Shown piece by piece: positions 57,185 through 64,000 of a DNA stretch of 64,000 bases. This stretch comes from Clostridia bacterium (lineage in GTDB: Bacteria; Bacillota; Clostridia; Oscillospirales; Acutalibacteraceae): NCBI GenBank assembly GCA_900755895.1, contig CAAEIG010000138.1:27436-91435 (forward strand), given 5' to 3'. Position 1 is the stretch's first letter. The number at the start of each line of letters is the position of its first letter. Both the position numbers and the translations under genes were made by a program. The notes under the pieces are model-generated. The model was not told the origin of the DNA, ran no database searches, and was given only the letters and a program-made list of their open reading frames with translations.

Positions 57185-58564
57185 TTACTCCGCAGTGAGC
57201 ATCCGGTACATGGCTTCCAGGCAGATTTCTGCATGGAGCTTAAACCGGCGCAGATCTAAGAACTCGTTGGCTTGATGTGCTTTGCCGTCCTCCTGATCGG
57301 GGAAGCTGGCGCCAAAAGCCACGCCCTTGCCAAACATCTGCCGTGCGTAGGTGCCGCCACCCATGGCGAAAATGTCGCAGTCCTCACCGGCAACATCCTT
57401 GTAGGCTCCGGCAAGCAGAGTGACCAGCTGGCTTTCCTTGGGCAGGTAAAGGGGGTCAGCATCGCTGAGCAGGTGGAATTCCACCCCGTAGGATTCCGTC
57501 TGTTCCTTGAGCACAGCGGAAATCTCAGGACCTTTCTTGGTGGCAGGATAGCGAATATCCACAGTGAGGCTGCAGGTTTCCGCGTCCACATGCATCAGAC
57601 CCAGGTTAAAGGTGAGAGGACCGCTAGGCTCATCGCTCATCTTCACGCCAATCTTTTCACCATCTGTGCACAGGCCAATCTTTTCATGGACGAACTGGAA
57701 GAAAGCACCCAATTGTTCCGGGGAGAAAACTTCCCACAGCAGCTCTACCAGGTGGGATGCAGCATTGATGCCGTCATCCGGGCTGGCCGCATGCGCTGCC
57801 TTGCCGTGGCAGAGAACCGTGCAGCCATCCTCAGTGGGGGTGATCTCAAACATTCCCTGAGAAGCAGCGGCCTTTGCCTGGAGTTTCTCCACTTCAGCAG
57901 GGGAGCAGGTCAAGGTGCATTCTGATTTGAAGGGCACTGCGTTGGATACCGTGCCGGCTTCGATGGATCTCACCACAGAGGAAATATTTTTGGCACTGAC
58001 TTCAAAGCCCATGTGGCCCTTTTCGCAGTGGCAAATTCCGTAAGAGGCATCGGGGGTGAAGCCCATGTCAGGCTTTTGCTCCTTCTCAAAATAATGGGGC
58101 ATGTCGTCCATGCCGATCTCTTCCGCAGAGCCGAAGATCACCCGCAGTTTGCGATTGCCCTTGACGCCTGCATCCTTTAAAGCGCGCAGGCAGTGGAGAG
58201 CTACAATAGCAGGACCCTTGTTGTCGGAGACACCGCGACCGTAGGCAATGTTGTCATCAATAACCATGGTGTAGGGATCCGTATTCCAGCCCTCGCCAGC
58301 AGGGACTACATCCAGGTGGGCCATAACCACCGCATTGCCTTCGCCTTCACCGTATTCTGCATGGGCGGCATGGTAGTCCACATTTTTCGCTTTCAGGCCG
58401 TAGCCCTCAGCCATTTTCACTACAGTATCCAGCACCCGGGCGCACTCGTCGCCATAGGGATGCTCGCCCTCCTGGGGTTTCGCCACGGAGGGAATTGCCA
58501 CCACAGTGGCCAGATCTTTTAGAATATCGTCCCAATAATCCAGGATCTTCTCGCCAAACAACAT
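57185..58564 (-). CDS. pepV: PepV/Sapep-type dipeptidase (M20 family)
   Basis: A 459-residue zinc dipeptidase. Metal ligands lie in AHLDVVPAGEGW near 82 (His, with Asp in DVVP), the NKGP segment with Asp near 115, FGSAEEIGMDD near 148 (catalytic Glu) and the C-terminal GGGTYARQ near 405. Family length is near 460-470. The ATG at 58564 follows AGAAAGGAAAAGG; an ATG 51 nt upstream has no such site. It would hydrolyse dipeptides after peptide uptake. Co-transcribed with the HD hydrolase. Confidence 0.88.
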   Translation of the reverse strand: MLFGEKILDYWDDILKDLATVVAIPSVAKPQEGEHPYGDECARVLDTVVKMAEGYGLKAKNVDYHAAHAEYGEGEGNAVVMAHLDVVPAGEGWNTDPYTMVIDDNIAYGRGVSDNKGPAIVALHCLRALKDAGVKGNRKLRVIFGSAEEIGMDDMPHYFEKEQKPDMGFTPDASYGICHCEKGHMGFEVSAKNISSVVRSIEAGTVSNAVPFKSECTLTCSPAEVEKLQAKAAASQGMFEITPTEDGCTVLCHGKAAHAASPDDGINAASHLVELLWEVFSPEQLGAFFQFVHEKIGLCTDGEKIGVKMSDEPSGPLTFNLGLMHVDAETCSLTVDIRYPATKKGPEISAVLKEQTESYGVEFHLLSDADPLYLPKESQLVTLLAGAYKDVAGEDCDIFAMGGGTYARQMFGKGVAFGASFPDQEDGKAHQANEFLDLRRFKLHAEICLEAMYRMLTAE

Positions 58565-58679
58565 GAGTTCCTTTTCCTTTCTACATCTGAAAATAATAGC
58601 CGGGCCATGGCCCAATTCTAACGATAAACTTTTTTCCAGACAAAGTCAAGGCCGGAGCCGTCAAAAGGAGTGGGTGAAC

Positions 58680-59267
58680 TTGTTAAATTCTATATGGTTT
58701 GGTATGATTGCCTTGAGTGTAGCATGCGCCCTGGCTACGGGGAACTTAGGAGAGCTTTCCGGGGCGCTGATGGAAGGTGCTCAGGCGGCGGTGGAATTGT
58801 CCATCGCATTGCTGGGCAGCATGTGCGCTTGGCTGGGATTTCTAAAGATCGCAGAGGAGAGCGGGCTTTCCCGCTTAATTGCCAAAGCGCTTTCCCCGGT
58901 AATCTGCCGGCTGTTCCCGGAGTACCGAGACCAGGAGGAAATCCAAGGAAAGATTGCCATGAATCTCTCTGCAAATCTGTTGGGCTTGGGCAATGCAGCC
59001 ACACCCTTGGGTTTGGCTGCTATGCAGTCCATGAAAGCGCTTCATCCTCATCGTGAGGCTCCCACCAAGGGGATGATTTTGTTTGTGGTGATGAATACAG
59101 CCTCGCTTCAATTGATCCCTGTGAATATGGCAGCAATGCGGGCCAGTACCGGCAGTTGTGCGCCTTTTTCCATTCTGCCCCAAGTGTGGATCACTTCCGC
59201 AGCGGCGCTGCTGGCGTGTATGGTTTGCTGTAAATTGCTGGAAAGGAGTCCGTTATGGCGCAAGTAG
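58680..59267 (+). CDS. spmA: spore maturation protein A
   Basis: A 195-residue membrane protein of the nucleoside-recognition (Gate) family. NLSANLLGLGNAATPLGLAAM near 100-120 and the terminal hydrophobic helices are diagnostic. SpmA with SpmB is needed for spore core dehydration. The start is taken as TTG 58680, 9 nt after AAAGGAG, because the family starts at this hydrophobic segment; GTG 58674 is too near the site. It overlaps spmB by 13 nt. Confidence 0.87.
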   Translation: MLNSIWFGMIALSVACALATGNLGELSGALMEGAQAAVELSIALLGSMCAWLGFLKIAEESGLSRLIAKALSPVICRLFPEYRDQEEIQGKIAMNLSANLLGLGNAATPLGLAAMQSMKALHPHREAPTKGMILFVVMNTASLQLIPVNMAAMRASTGSCAPFSILPQVWITSAAALLACMVCCKLLERSPLWRK

Positions 59268-59773
59268 GGGCTGCGGCGTTGCCGGTGATGGTGGCGCTGA
59301 TCCTGCTGTTTGGGTTTGCCAAAGGAGTGCCGGTATTTGACGTGTTTCTAACCGGGGCCAAGGAGGGGCTTCGGACTTCTTTGAATTTGCTGCCCACACT
59401 GATTGGGCTGATTGCGGCTGTGACCATGCTTCGCGCATCGGGCTTACTAGAGGCACTTTGCACTTTACTCCAACCTTTGGCGGCTGCAGTGGGTGTTTCT
59501 CCCGAATTGCTCCCCTTGGCGTTGCTGCGTCCCATCTCCGGCAGCGGCGCCTCCGCCTATACGCTGGATCTGTTTCGGCAGTTCGGGCCGGACAGCGAGA
59601 CTGGCCGTATTGCTTCGGTGTTGTCGTCCTCAACAGAAACCACTTTCTATGCCATTGCCGTGTACTTTGGGAGTTGCGGTTATACCCGGTTAAAGCATAC
59701 GGTTCCCGCAGCTCTGTTGGGGGACATGACTGCGTTGGTATTTTCCGTGCTCACAGTGAAGGTTCTGGGGTAG
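59255..59773 (+). CDS. spmB: spore maturation protein B
   Basis: A 172-residue membrane protein. GAKEGLRTSLNLLPTLIGLIAAV near 33-55 and LLRPISGSGASAYTLDLFRQFGPDS near 88-112 are the SpmB hallmarks, with TETTFYAIAVYFG near 130. It pairs with SpmA in the spore membrane system. Its ATG lies in the end of spmA, with AAAGGAG upstream, giving coupled translation. Confidence 0.9.
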   Translation: MAQVGAAALPVMVALILLFGFAKGVPVFDVFLTGAKEGLRTSLNLLPTLIGLIAAVTMLRASGLLEALCTLLQPLAAAVGVSPELLPLALLRPISGSGASAYTLDLFRQFGPDSETGRIASVLSSSTETTFYAIAVYFGSCGYTRLKHTVPAALLGDMTALVFSVLTVKVLG

Positions 59774-59827
59774 CGCCTTTTCTTTCCCAAAAAGTTGGGG
59801 TATAATGAGAGAAAAGGAGGTGCTCTC

Positions 59828-60802
59828 ATGATTGATCTTCATTTGCACCTGGATGGTTCTCTTTCCCCGGAGGTGGTGACAGAGTTGGCACGGCTGCAAA
59901 ACTTTTCACTGCCCCAGGATCTGGAAGCGGCCCTTACTGTCCCTACGAACTGCCAGAGCCTCAATGACTACCTTCGCTGTTTTGAGCTGCCAGTGGCGCT
60001 GTTGCAAAGTGGAGAGGCACTGACCCTTGCGGTGCAGGACTTGGTGTCCCGTTTGAAGGCCCAGGGATTGCTTTACGCTGAACTACGCTTTGCCCCCAGC
60101 CAGCATACGCGAAAAGGGCTTACCCAGGCCCAGGCAGTAGAAGCAGCCATTGCCGGTTTGCCCAAAAGGACGGAGGGGAGCTGGGACTTTTCTGCCCAGC
60201 TGATTCTCTGCTGTATGCGGGGAGGGGATCCTGACGCCAATCGGGAGACGGTGGAGACCGCAGCACGCTATTTGGGCCGGGGGGTCTGTGCACTGGACCT
60301 TGCCGGAGCTGAGGCGCTGTATCCCACCGAGGATTCCCGGGAACTTTTTCAGCTTGCTCGCACCCTTGGAGTTCCCTTTACCCTCCATGCGGGAGAGGCT
60401 GCCGGGCCGGAAAGTGTGCGTCAGGCATTCGAGATGGGAGCACAACGCATCGGTCACGGCGTCCGGGCGGGGGAGGATCCGAAGCTGGTGGAGCTTCTGG
60501 TTCAACGTAGGATTCCTTTGGAGCTTTGTCCCACCAGCAATCTGCAAACACGGGCAGTGCCTGACCTGGAACATTTTCCCCTACGGGAGTATCTGAAAAG
60601 AGGCATTGCTGCTACAGTGAACACGGATAATATGACAGTTTCTCACACTACTCTAGAGCAGGAATTCCAGCTGCTTGCCAGCCAAGGTCTCACGCAACAG
60701 GAACATTGGACGCTGCTGCGCAACAGTGTCCAGGGAGCTTTTCTACCGCTGGAGGAAAAACAATCCCTATCCCGAGAACTGGAACGGCGCTTGGAAGCAT
60801 AA
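59828..60802 (+). CDS. add: adenosine deaminase
   Basis: A 324-residue zinc deaminase. Zinc ligands sit in DLHLHLDGS (3-11) and in LHAGE near 187, the catalytic Glu belongs to HAGEAAG, RIGHG near 214 supplies the His, and the Asp lies in VNTDNM near 266 (usual form NTDDP). A conversion of adenosine to inosine is expected, but the NTDNM variant and the compact size leave room for an adenine or aminofutalosine deaminase. AAAGGAGGTG precedes the ATG at 59828; TATAAT at 59801-59806 is its likely -10. Confidence 0.82.
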   Translation: MIDLHLHLDGSLSPEVVTELARLQNFSLPQDLEAALTVPTNCQSLNDYLRCFELPVALLQSGEALTLAVQDLVSRLKAQGLLYAELRFAPSQHTRKGLTQAQAVEAAIAGLPKRTEGSWDFSAQLILCCMRGGDPDANRETVETAARYLGRGVCALDLAGAEALYPTEDSRELFQLARTLGVPFTLHAGEAAGPESVRQAFEMGAQRIGHGVRAGEDPKLVELLVQRRIPLELCPTSNLQTRAVPDLEHFPLREYLKRGIAATVNTDNMTVSHTTLEQEFQLLASQGLTQQEHWTLLRNSVQGAFLPLEEKQSLSRELERRLEA

Positions 60803-60836
60803 AAAATACCCCGGACGATTTGTCCGGGGTATTTTT
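60803..60836. terminator. bidirectional intrinsic terminator
   Basis: AATACCCCGGAC pairs with GTCCGGGGTATT around GATTT, with A-run left and T-run right. Confidence 0.9.
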
Positions 60837-60843
60837 ATTAGGA

Positions 60844-61752
60844 TTAGTCCAGGATCATCAGATCGCGAATGTACTTGATGGTGTACTTCAAGCCCTTTTC
60901 GCCCTTTTCACCCTGCCAGGTGGGGGAGTGGGGCTCGATAGCCAGGTAGCCGTTATAGCCATACTTGTAGAGAATGGCAAAGAAGGCTCTCCAGTTGATG
61001 GAGTCGATGCCTGCGGGAGGATTGTCGTAAGAGTTAAAACGCTGGGGCTCCGAAGTGACCAGCAGATCCTTCAGTTCGGGATGCTGACGCACCAGCTCCC
61101 AGCTGCGCCAATGCTCCGGTTCCTGAGAGAGACCGCGCTGGATGACGCCTTTGATGTGGACATACTTGAAGTGAGCACCCCACTCCAGACCTTCGTCCAT
61201 GTAAGCGCCCTGAGGACCGCCGTGGACAAAGCTGTGGGAGGGATCGTACTTGATGCCCAGACCGGGAACTTCGCTGAGAACCAGCTTCCACTGTTCGGGA
61301 GTGCGGATGTAGTTGCCGCCCATCATGCAGTTGACAATGGCGCACTCCAGACCGCGCTCTTTGGCAGCAGCCACAATCTGATTCAGGACTTTGATAGCTG
61401 CGGTGATGTTCTGATAGTAGGAGATCTCGTCCACATAATTGACGCTGCACAGATAGTGCTTAGCGCCCACATACTGACCAAACTCCATGACAGCCAGTAC
61501 TTCGTCCCACTCTTCGGGGATCACCTGACCATTTTTGTCCAGAATGGGACTGCCCCAACGGCCTACCGCTCCCACTTCGACACCGGTGCGGTCACTGGCA
61601 TCTTTGATGGATTCCTTAGAGGCTAATAAATCTGCTTTCGGCTGGCCGCCATACTGAATGGGGTTGCAGTCAAATTCCACAAAATCCAAGCCGAGCTCCT
61701 TGGCACGGTCAAAGCTTTCCGGCTTGGGAGGCAGGATGATACCGAGCTTCAT
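60844..61752 (-). CDS. sugar phosphate isomerase/epimerase family protein (TIM barrel)
   Basis: A 302-residue xylose-isomerase-like TIM barrel. Predicted ligands lie in FVEFDCNP near 24-31, AIVNCMMGG near 139, IKYDPSH near 168, YVHIKG near 198 and LAIEPHSP near the C terminus. It stands downstream of uxuA, 113 bp away and on the same strand, which suggests a hexuronate or related keto-sugar pathway. AGGAGGAA lies before the ATG. The exact reaction is not deducible. Confidence 0.8.
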   Translation of the reverse strand: MKLGIILPPKPESFDRAKELGLDFVEFDCNPIQYGGQPKADLLASKESIKDASDRTGVEVGAVGRWGSPILDKNGQVIPEEWDEVLAVMEFGQYVGAKHYLCSVNYVDEISYYQNITAAIKVLNQIVAAAKERGLECAIVNCMMGGNYIRTPEQWKLVLSEVPGLGIKYDPSHSFVHGGPQGAYMDEGLEWGAHFKYVHIKGVIQRGLSQEPEHWRSWELVRQHPELKDLLVTSEPQRFNSYDNPPAGIDSINWRAFFAILYKYGYNGYLAIEPHSPTWQGEKGEKGLKYTIKYIRDLMILD

Positions 61753-61865
61753 AAATGATTTCCTCCTAAAAACTGAATATAAAAAATCGAGAAACCCTTT
61801 TGGGGCGTCACGGTTTTTTCAAAAGCAAGCGATCCATCTATAATAAAGGAAAATCCGTAGATCGA

Positions 61866-62924
61866 TTATCCGCGGTTGGCCTTTTCCTTTTCGGCTGCTT
61901 CAAACAGTCCGTTGATGTAGCAGGCGCCCAAGGCTCTGTCGTACAGACCGTATCCGGCCCGGCCGGTCTCGCCCCAGATCATCCGTCCGTGGTCAGGCCG
62001 CACATAGCCGTCAAAGCCGTTATCCACCAGAGCTTTCACGATGGCGTACATATCCAAAGAGCCGCAGTTGCTCAGATGTGCCCGTTCCTCAAAGCCGTTG
62101 GGGAGAATGGCAACGTTACGCAGATGCACAAAGTGGATGCGGCCCATTTTGGCGTATTTGGCAGCCATCTTAGGTACATCGTTTTTGGCGGAGCAGCCCA
62201 GAGAGCCGCAGCAGAGGGTGATGCCATTGTGGGGGTCATCCACCAGCTTCAAGAAGCGATCCAAATTAGCCTCGTCCGTGATGATTCTGGGCAGACCGAA
62301 GATGCTCCAGCAGGGGTCATCTTCATGGATGGCCATGTTCACGCCACACTGGGCTGCAGTGGGAATGATTCCTTTGAGGAAGTATTCCAAATTGGCCCAC
62401 AGATCCTCTTCGGTGAGGGATTGATACTGAGCCACCACATCCCGCAGTTCCTCCCGGGTATAGCTGGCGTCCCAACCGGGCAAAGTCAGATCGCTGTCGC
62501 TCTTCAGAGGATCCACCTGTTCCACTTGTTCCTGATAGTACACCAGGGAGGTGGAGCCGTCAGGTAGCACATGATCCAGCTGAGTGCGAGTCCAGTCGAA
62601 TACGGGCATGAAGTTATAGCAGATGCATTTGATGCCCGCTTCGCTCAAACGGCGGATGTTCTCACAGTAATTTTCGATGTACTGATCCCGCGTGGGCTTG
62701 CCCAGCTTGATGTCCTCATGCACAGGGACACTTTCGATGACCTCGAGCTTCAGACCCGCGTCCTCGGTGAGCTGCTTTAAACGAGCGATGCTCTCCCGGC
62801 TCCAGACCTGACCGACGGGCACGTCATAAACTGCAGTGACAATGGAATCCATTCCGGGAATTTGCCGAATCTGTTCCAGAGTTACCTTGTCCTCTTCTCC
62901 ATACCAACGGAAGGATAATTTCAT
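61866..62924 (-). CDS. uxuA: mannonate dehydratase
   Basis: A 352-residue enzyme that dehydrates D-mannonate to 2-keto-3-deoxygluconate in glucuronate breakdown. It begins MKLSFRWYGEEDKVTL; CYNFMPVFDWTRT near 108-120, MAIHEDDPCWSIFGLPRI near 197, LCCGSLG near 236 and VRPDHGRMIWGE near 306 are the diagnostic UxuA segments with metal-binding Cys/His/Asp. GAGAGGAG lies 9 nt before the ATG at 62924. No uxaC, uxuB or kdgK is adjacent, so the pathway is split across the genome. Confidence 0.93.
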   Translation of the reverse strand: MKLSFRWYGEEDKVTLEQIRQIPGMDSIVTAVYDVPVGQVWSRESIARLKQLTEDAGLKLEVIESVPVHEDIKLGKPTRDQYIENYCENIRRLSEAGIKCICYNFMPVFDWTRTQLDHVLPDGSTSLVYYQEQVEQVDPLKSDSDLTLPGWDASYTREELRDVVAQYQSLTEEDLWANLEYFLKGIIPTAAQCGVNMAIHEDDPCWSIFGLPRIITDEANLDRFLKLVDDPHNGITLCCGSLGCSAKNDVPKMAAKYAKMGRIHFVHLRNVAILPNGFEERAHLSNCGSLDMYAIVKALVDNGFDGYVRPDHGRMIWGETGRAGYGLYDRALGACYINGLFEAAEKEKANRG

Positions 62925-62952
62925 AGAATACAACTCCTCTCTAAGCCGCCCA

Positions 62953-62982
62953 TGGACAGCCGTCATACTACCGTGCTATACT
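62953..62982 (+). promoter_or_regulatory. promoter candidate for the PPase-like gene
   Basis: TGGACA (62953-62958) and TATACT (62977-62982), 18 bp apart, 20 bp before the start. Confidence 0.5.
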
Positions 62983-63002
62983 GAAAAAAAGGAGGGATCG
63001 CA

Positions 63003-63371
63003 TTGGAAATAAACCCGCAGTTCTGGCAAGCGTTGGACACACTTTTGGCACACAGTCCCATTGTGATAGACCGCCCCAAGGGCAGTGCTCACCCGCGATT
63101 TCCGGAGATGGTGTATCCTCTGGATTACGGCTACTTAGAGGGCACCCTTTCCATGGATGGGGAGGGGGTGGACCTGTGGGTGGGCTCTCGAGAACCGAGG
63201 GTTGTGGATGCCGTTCTCTGTGTCGTAGATATGCCCAAGGGTGAGACGGAAATAAAATTGCTGTGTGGTTGTACGGAAGAAGAGAAGCAAATGGCTTATC
63301 AATTCCAAAACCGACCGCCCCATCTCCTGGCACTTTTGGTGCGCAGAGAAGATCCCTCAAGAAAAGGATAG
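63003..63371 (+). CDS. small inorganic-pyrophosphatase-like protein
   Basis: A 122-residue protein. The middle (VYPLDYGYLEGTLSMDGEGVDLWVG, about 40-64) aligns with the soluble PPase core, but the motif DGDPVDVL is changed to DGEGVDLW and the later DxxGxD pair reads DMPKGETE. The protein is also about 50 residues shorter than family I enzymes. Catalysis is therefore doubtful; it could act on another phospho-substrate. The start is TTG with AAAGGAGGG upstream. It is single-gene and next to rubredoxin. Confidence 0.65.
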   Translation: MEINPQFWQALDTLLAHSPIVIDRPKGSAHPRFPEMVYPLDYGYLEGTLSMDGEGVDLWVGSREPRVVDAVLCVVDMPKGETEIKLLCGCTEEEKQMAYQFQNRPPHLLALLVRREDPSRKG

Positions 63372-63553
63372 CACAGAAAACGTTTTCCTGCAATGTGGAG
63401 GAGTGGGATTTTTTGAAAAAAACCTGCAAAAAGATTTTTCGAAATATTTCTCTCAAAGAATAATAAGCAGCTCAAAGTGGAATATTATGTGAGTGAAAAG
63501 CGGCAGCGGAAACAATTCCGCAATTGCTGTGGAAAAGAAGGAGGTACAAGCCA

Positions 63554-63712
63554 ATGGAAGTCTATGTATGCGACGTTTGCGGCTATCGTTATGACCCCGA
63601 GGTGGGCGATCCTGACAACGGCATTGCCCCCGGCACCAAGTTTGAAGACCTGCCCGAGGATTGGGTATGCCCCCTGTGCGGTGTTGGCAAGGATCAGTTC
63701 TCTCAGGAGTAA
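63554..63712 (+). CDS. rubredoxin
   Basis: A 52-residue one-iron electron carrier. CDVCGYRYDPEVGD near 6-19 and CPLCGVGKDQF near 39-49 provide the four Cys, with the usual Pro/Gly turns and aromatic core residues (Y13, W37). It serves oxygen or peroxide detoxification or other redox partners in anaerobes. AAGGAGG lies 9 nt before the ATG at 63554. Confidence 0.95.
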   Translation: MEVYVCDVCGYRYDPEVGDPDNGIAPGTKFEDLPEDWVCPLCGVGKDQFSQE

Positions 63713-63760
63713 GGTTTTCTCAACAATCGAGGAAAAGGTGGCTGTTACAGCAACCTGAAG

Positions 63761-63794
63761 AAGGCACTCACAGATTGTGGGTGCCTTCTTTTTT
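63761..63794 (+). terminator. intrinsic terminator after rubredoxin
   Basis: AAGGCACTCACA pairs with TGTGGGTGCCTT (one G-T) around GAT, followed by CTTTTTT. Confidence 0.85.
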
Positions 63795-63854
63795 ATTGTC
63801 TTGTTTCTGAATTGAGGTTTAGGAAACTTTGGGTCCCTTTGGATGTGAATGAAT

Positions 63855-63893
63855 GCAAAAAGAAAGCACCCGAATGCAAATGCATTCAGGTGC
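63855..63893 (-). terminator. terminator overlapping the recombinase stop
   Basis: On the minus strand GCACC-t-GAATGCA pairs with TGCATTC-g-GGTGC, followed by TTTCTTTTT. It includes the stop codon of the gene entering from the right. Confidence 0.65.
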
Positions 63894-64000
63894 AGTATGG
63901 TGGACTTGATAAGTCCAAATCCGAAATAGTAGCGGTATTGTTTTCGCCGCTGTAATTGTAGGTTATGACAATCTTATCATCATAGACGAAAACGGCGTGA
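63886..64000 (-). CDS. C-terminal end of a serine recombinase-like protein (partial)
   Basis: The minus-strand frame enters from the right edge and ends with TGA at 63888-63886. The visible tail (HAVFVYDDKIVITYNYSGEN, then NTATISDLDL) resembles the C termini of large serine recombinases of clostridial transposons and phages, which end in a short beta hairpin of this kind. Only 37 residues can be read, so the assignment is tentative. If right, a mobile element or prophage starts at the window end, just beyond the rubredoxin terminator. Confidence 0.55.
   Translation of the reverse strand, partial: HAVFVYDDKIVITYNYSGENNTATISDLDLSSPPYCT

Noticed and set aside
1..64000. CRISPR arrays, toxin-antitoxin pairs or complete insertion sequences
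   Set aside because: No regularly spaced repeats, cas genes, transposase frames with terminal repeats or toxin-like pairs were recognised by eye.

Overview
The window reads as chromosomal DNA of a spore-forming, fermentative anaerobe of the Clostridia, most like the gut Oscillospiraceae (Flavonifractor/Intestinimonas/Oscillibacter relatives). The basis is moderate-to-high GC coding DNA with AT-rich promoters, strong AGGAGG ribosome sites, spore maturation genes spmA/spmB and a SpoVB-like flippase, AdhE with Rex, [FeFe] hydrogenases and rubredoxin. The genus is inferred from overall character, not from a marker gene.

Layout. 0-10.4 kb: tRNA-Pro, a membrane metallophosphoesterase, an alkyltransferase-like protein, class II aldolase (fba), a zinc-ribbon/PASTA pseudokinase with a shortened WYL-type regulator, a SpoVB-like flippase divergent from prmA, and an ECF sigma factor coupled to a DUF4179 membrane protein. 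10.4-14.5 kb: a sugar isomerase/epimerase-like gene and a Gfo/Idh/MocA oxidoreductase, then proS and acpP. 14.6-23.1 kb: the aromatic amino-acid cluster aroE-aroK-[leader]-aroF-tyrA-aroB-aroA-aroC-pheA, lacking only 3-dehydroquinate dehydratase. Ahead of aroF lie a 35-codon reading frame rich in Phe/Tyr/Trp and two intrinsic terminators, which looks like attenuation. 23.1-25.1 kb: a GNAT enzyme, a Cys-rich protein and a SleB-like wall hydrolase.

25.1-35.6 kb is a glycan-use locus: GH29 alpha-L-fucosidase, a TIM-barrel isomerase, an oligosaccharide ABC importer (two permeases and a binding lipoprotein, no ATPase), GH127 beta-L-arabinofuranosidase and a type-B carboxylesterase, with candidate operators but no local regulator. 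35.6-40.8 kb: a DUF1848 protein, a divergent TetM-like GTPase, an alpha/beta hydrolase, tRNA-Leu and a class I glutamine amidotransferase-like hydrolase. 40.9-47.2 kb: gltX and glnS side by side, an MBL hydrolase, then birA-bioY-DUF1284.

47.4-56.3 kb is the redox/hydrogen block: rex-adhE, an APH-fold phosphotransferase, a [2Fe-2S] thioredoxin-like ferredoxin, a PAS-bearing sensory [FeFe]-hydrogenase homologue (HydS type), a SpoIIE/PP2C-type phosphatase and a catalytic-looking [FeFe] hydrogenase. It links NADH sensing (Rex), ethanol formation and H2 metabolism, and probably carries an H2- or redox-responsive phosphatase output. 56.5-64 kb: an HD hydrolase, PepV-like dipeptidase, spmAB, adenosine deaminase-like protein, another TIM-barrel isomerase with uxuA, a small PPase-like protein and rubredoxin. 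The extreme right edge enters the 3' end of what looks like a serine recombinase, so a mobile element probably begins there.

The most interesting items are the aromatic leader/attenuator, the H2-sensing cassette with its two hairpins around the ferredoxin gene, the pseudokinase receptor, and the regulatory DNA ahead of rex-adhE.
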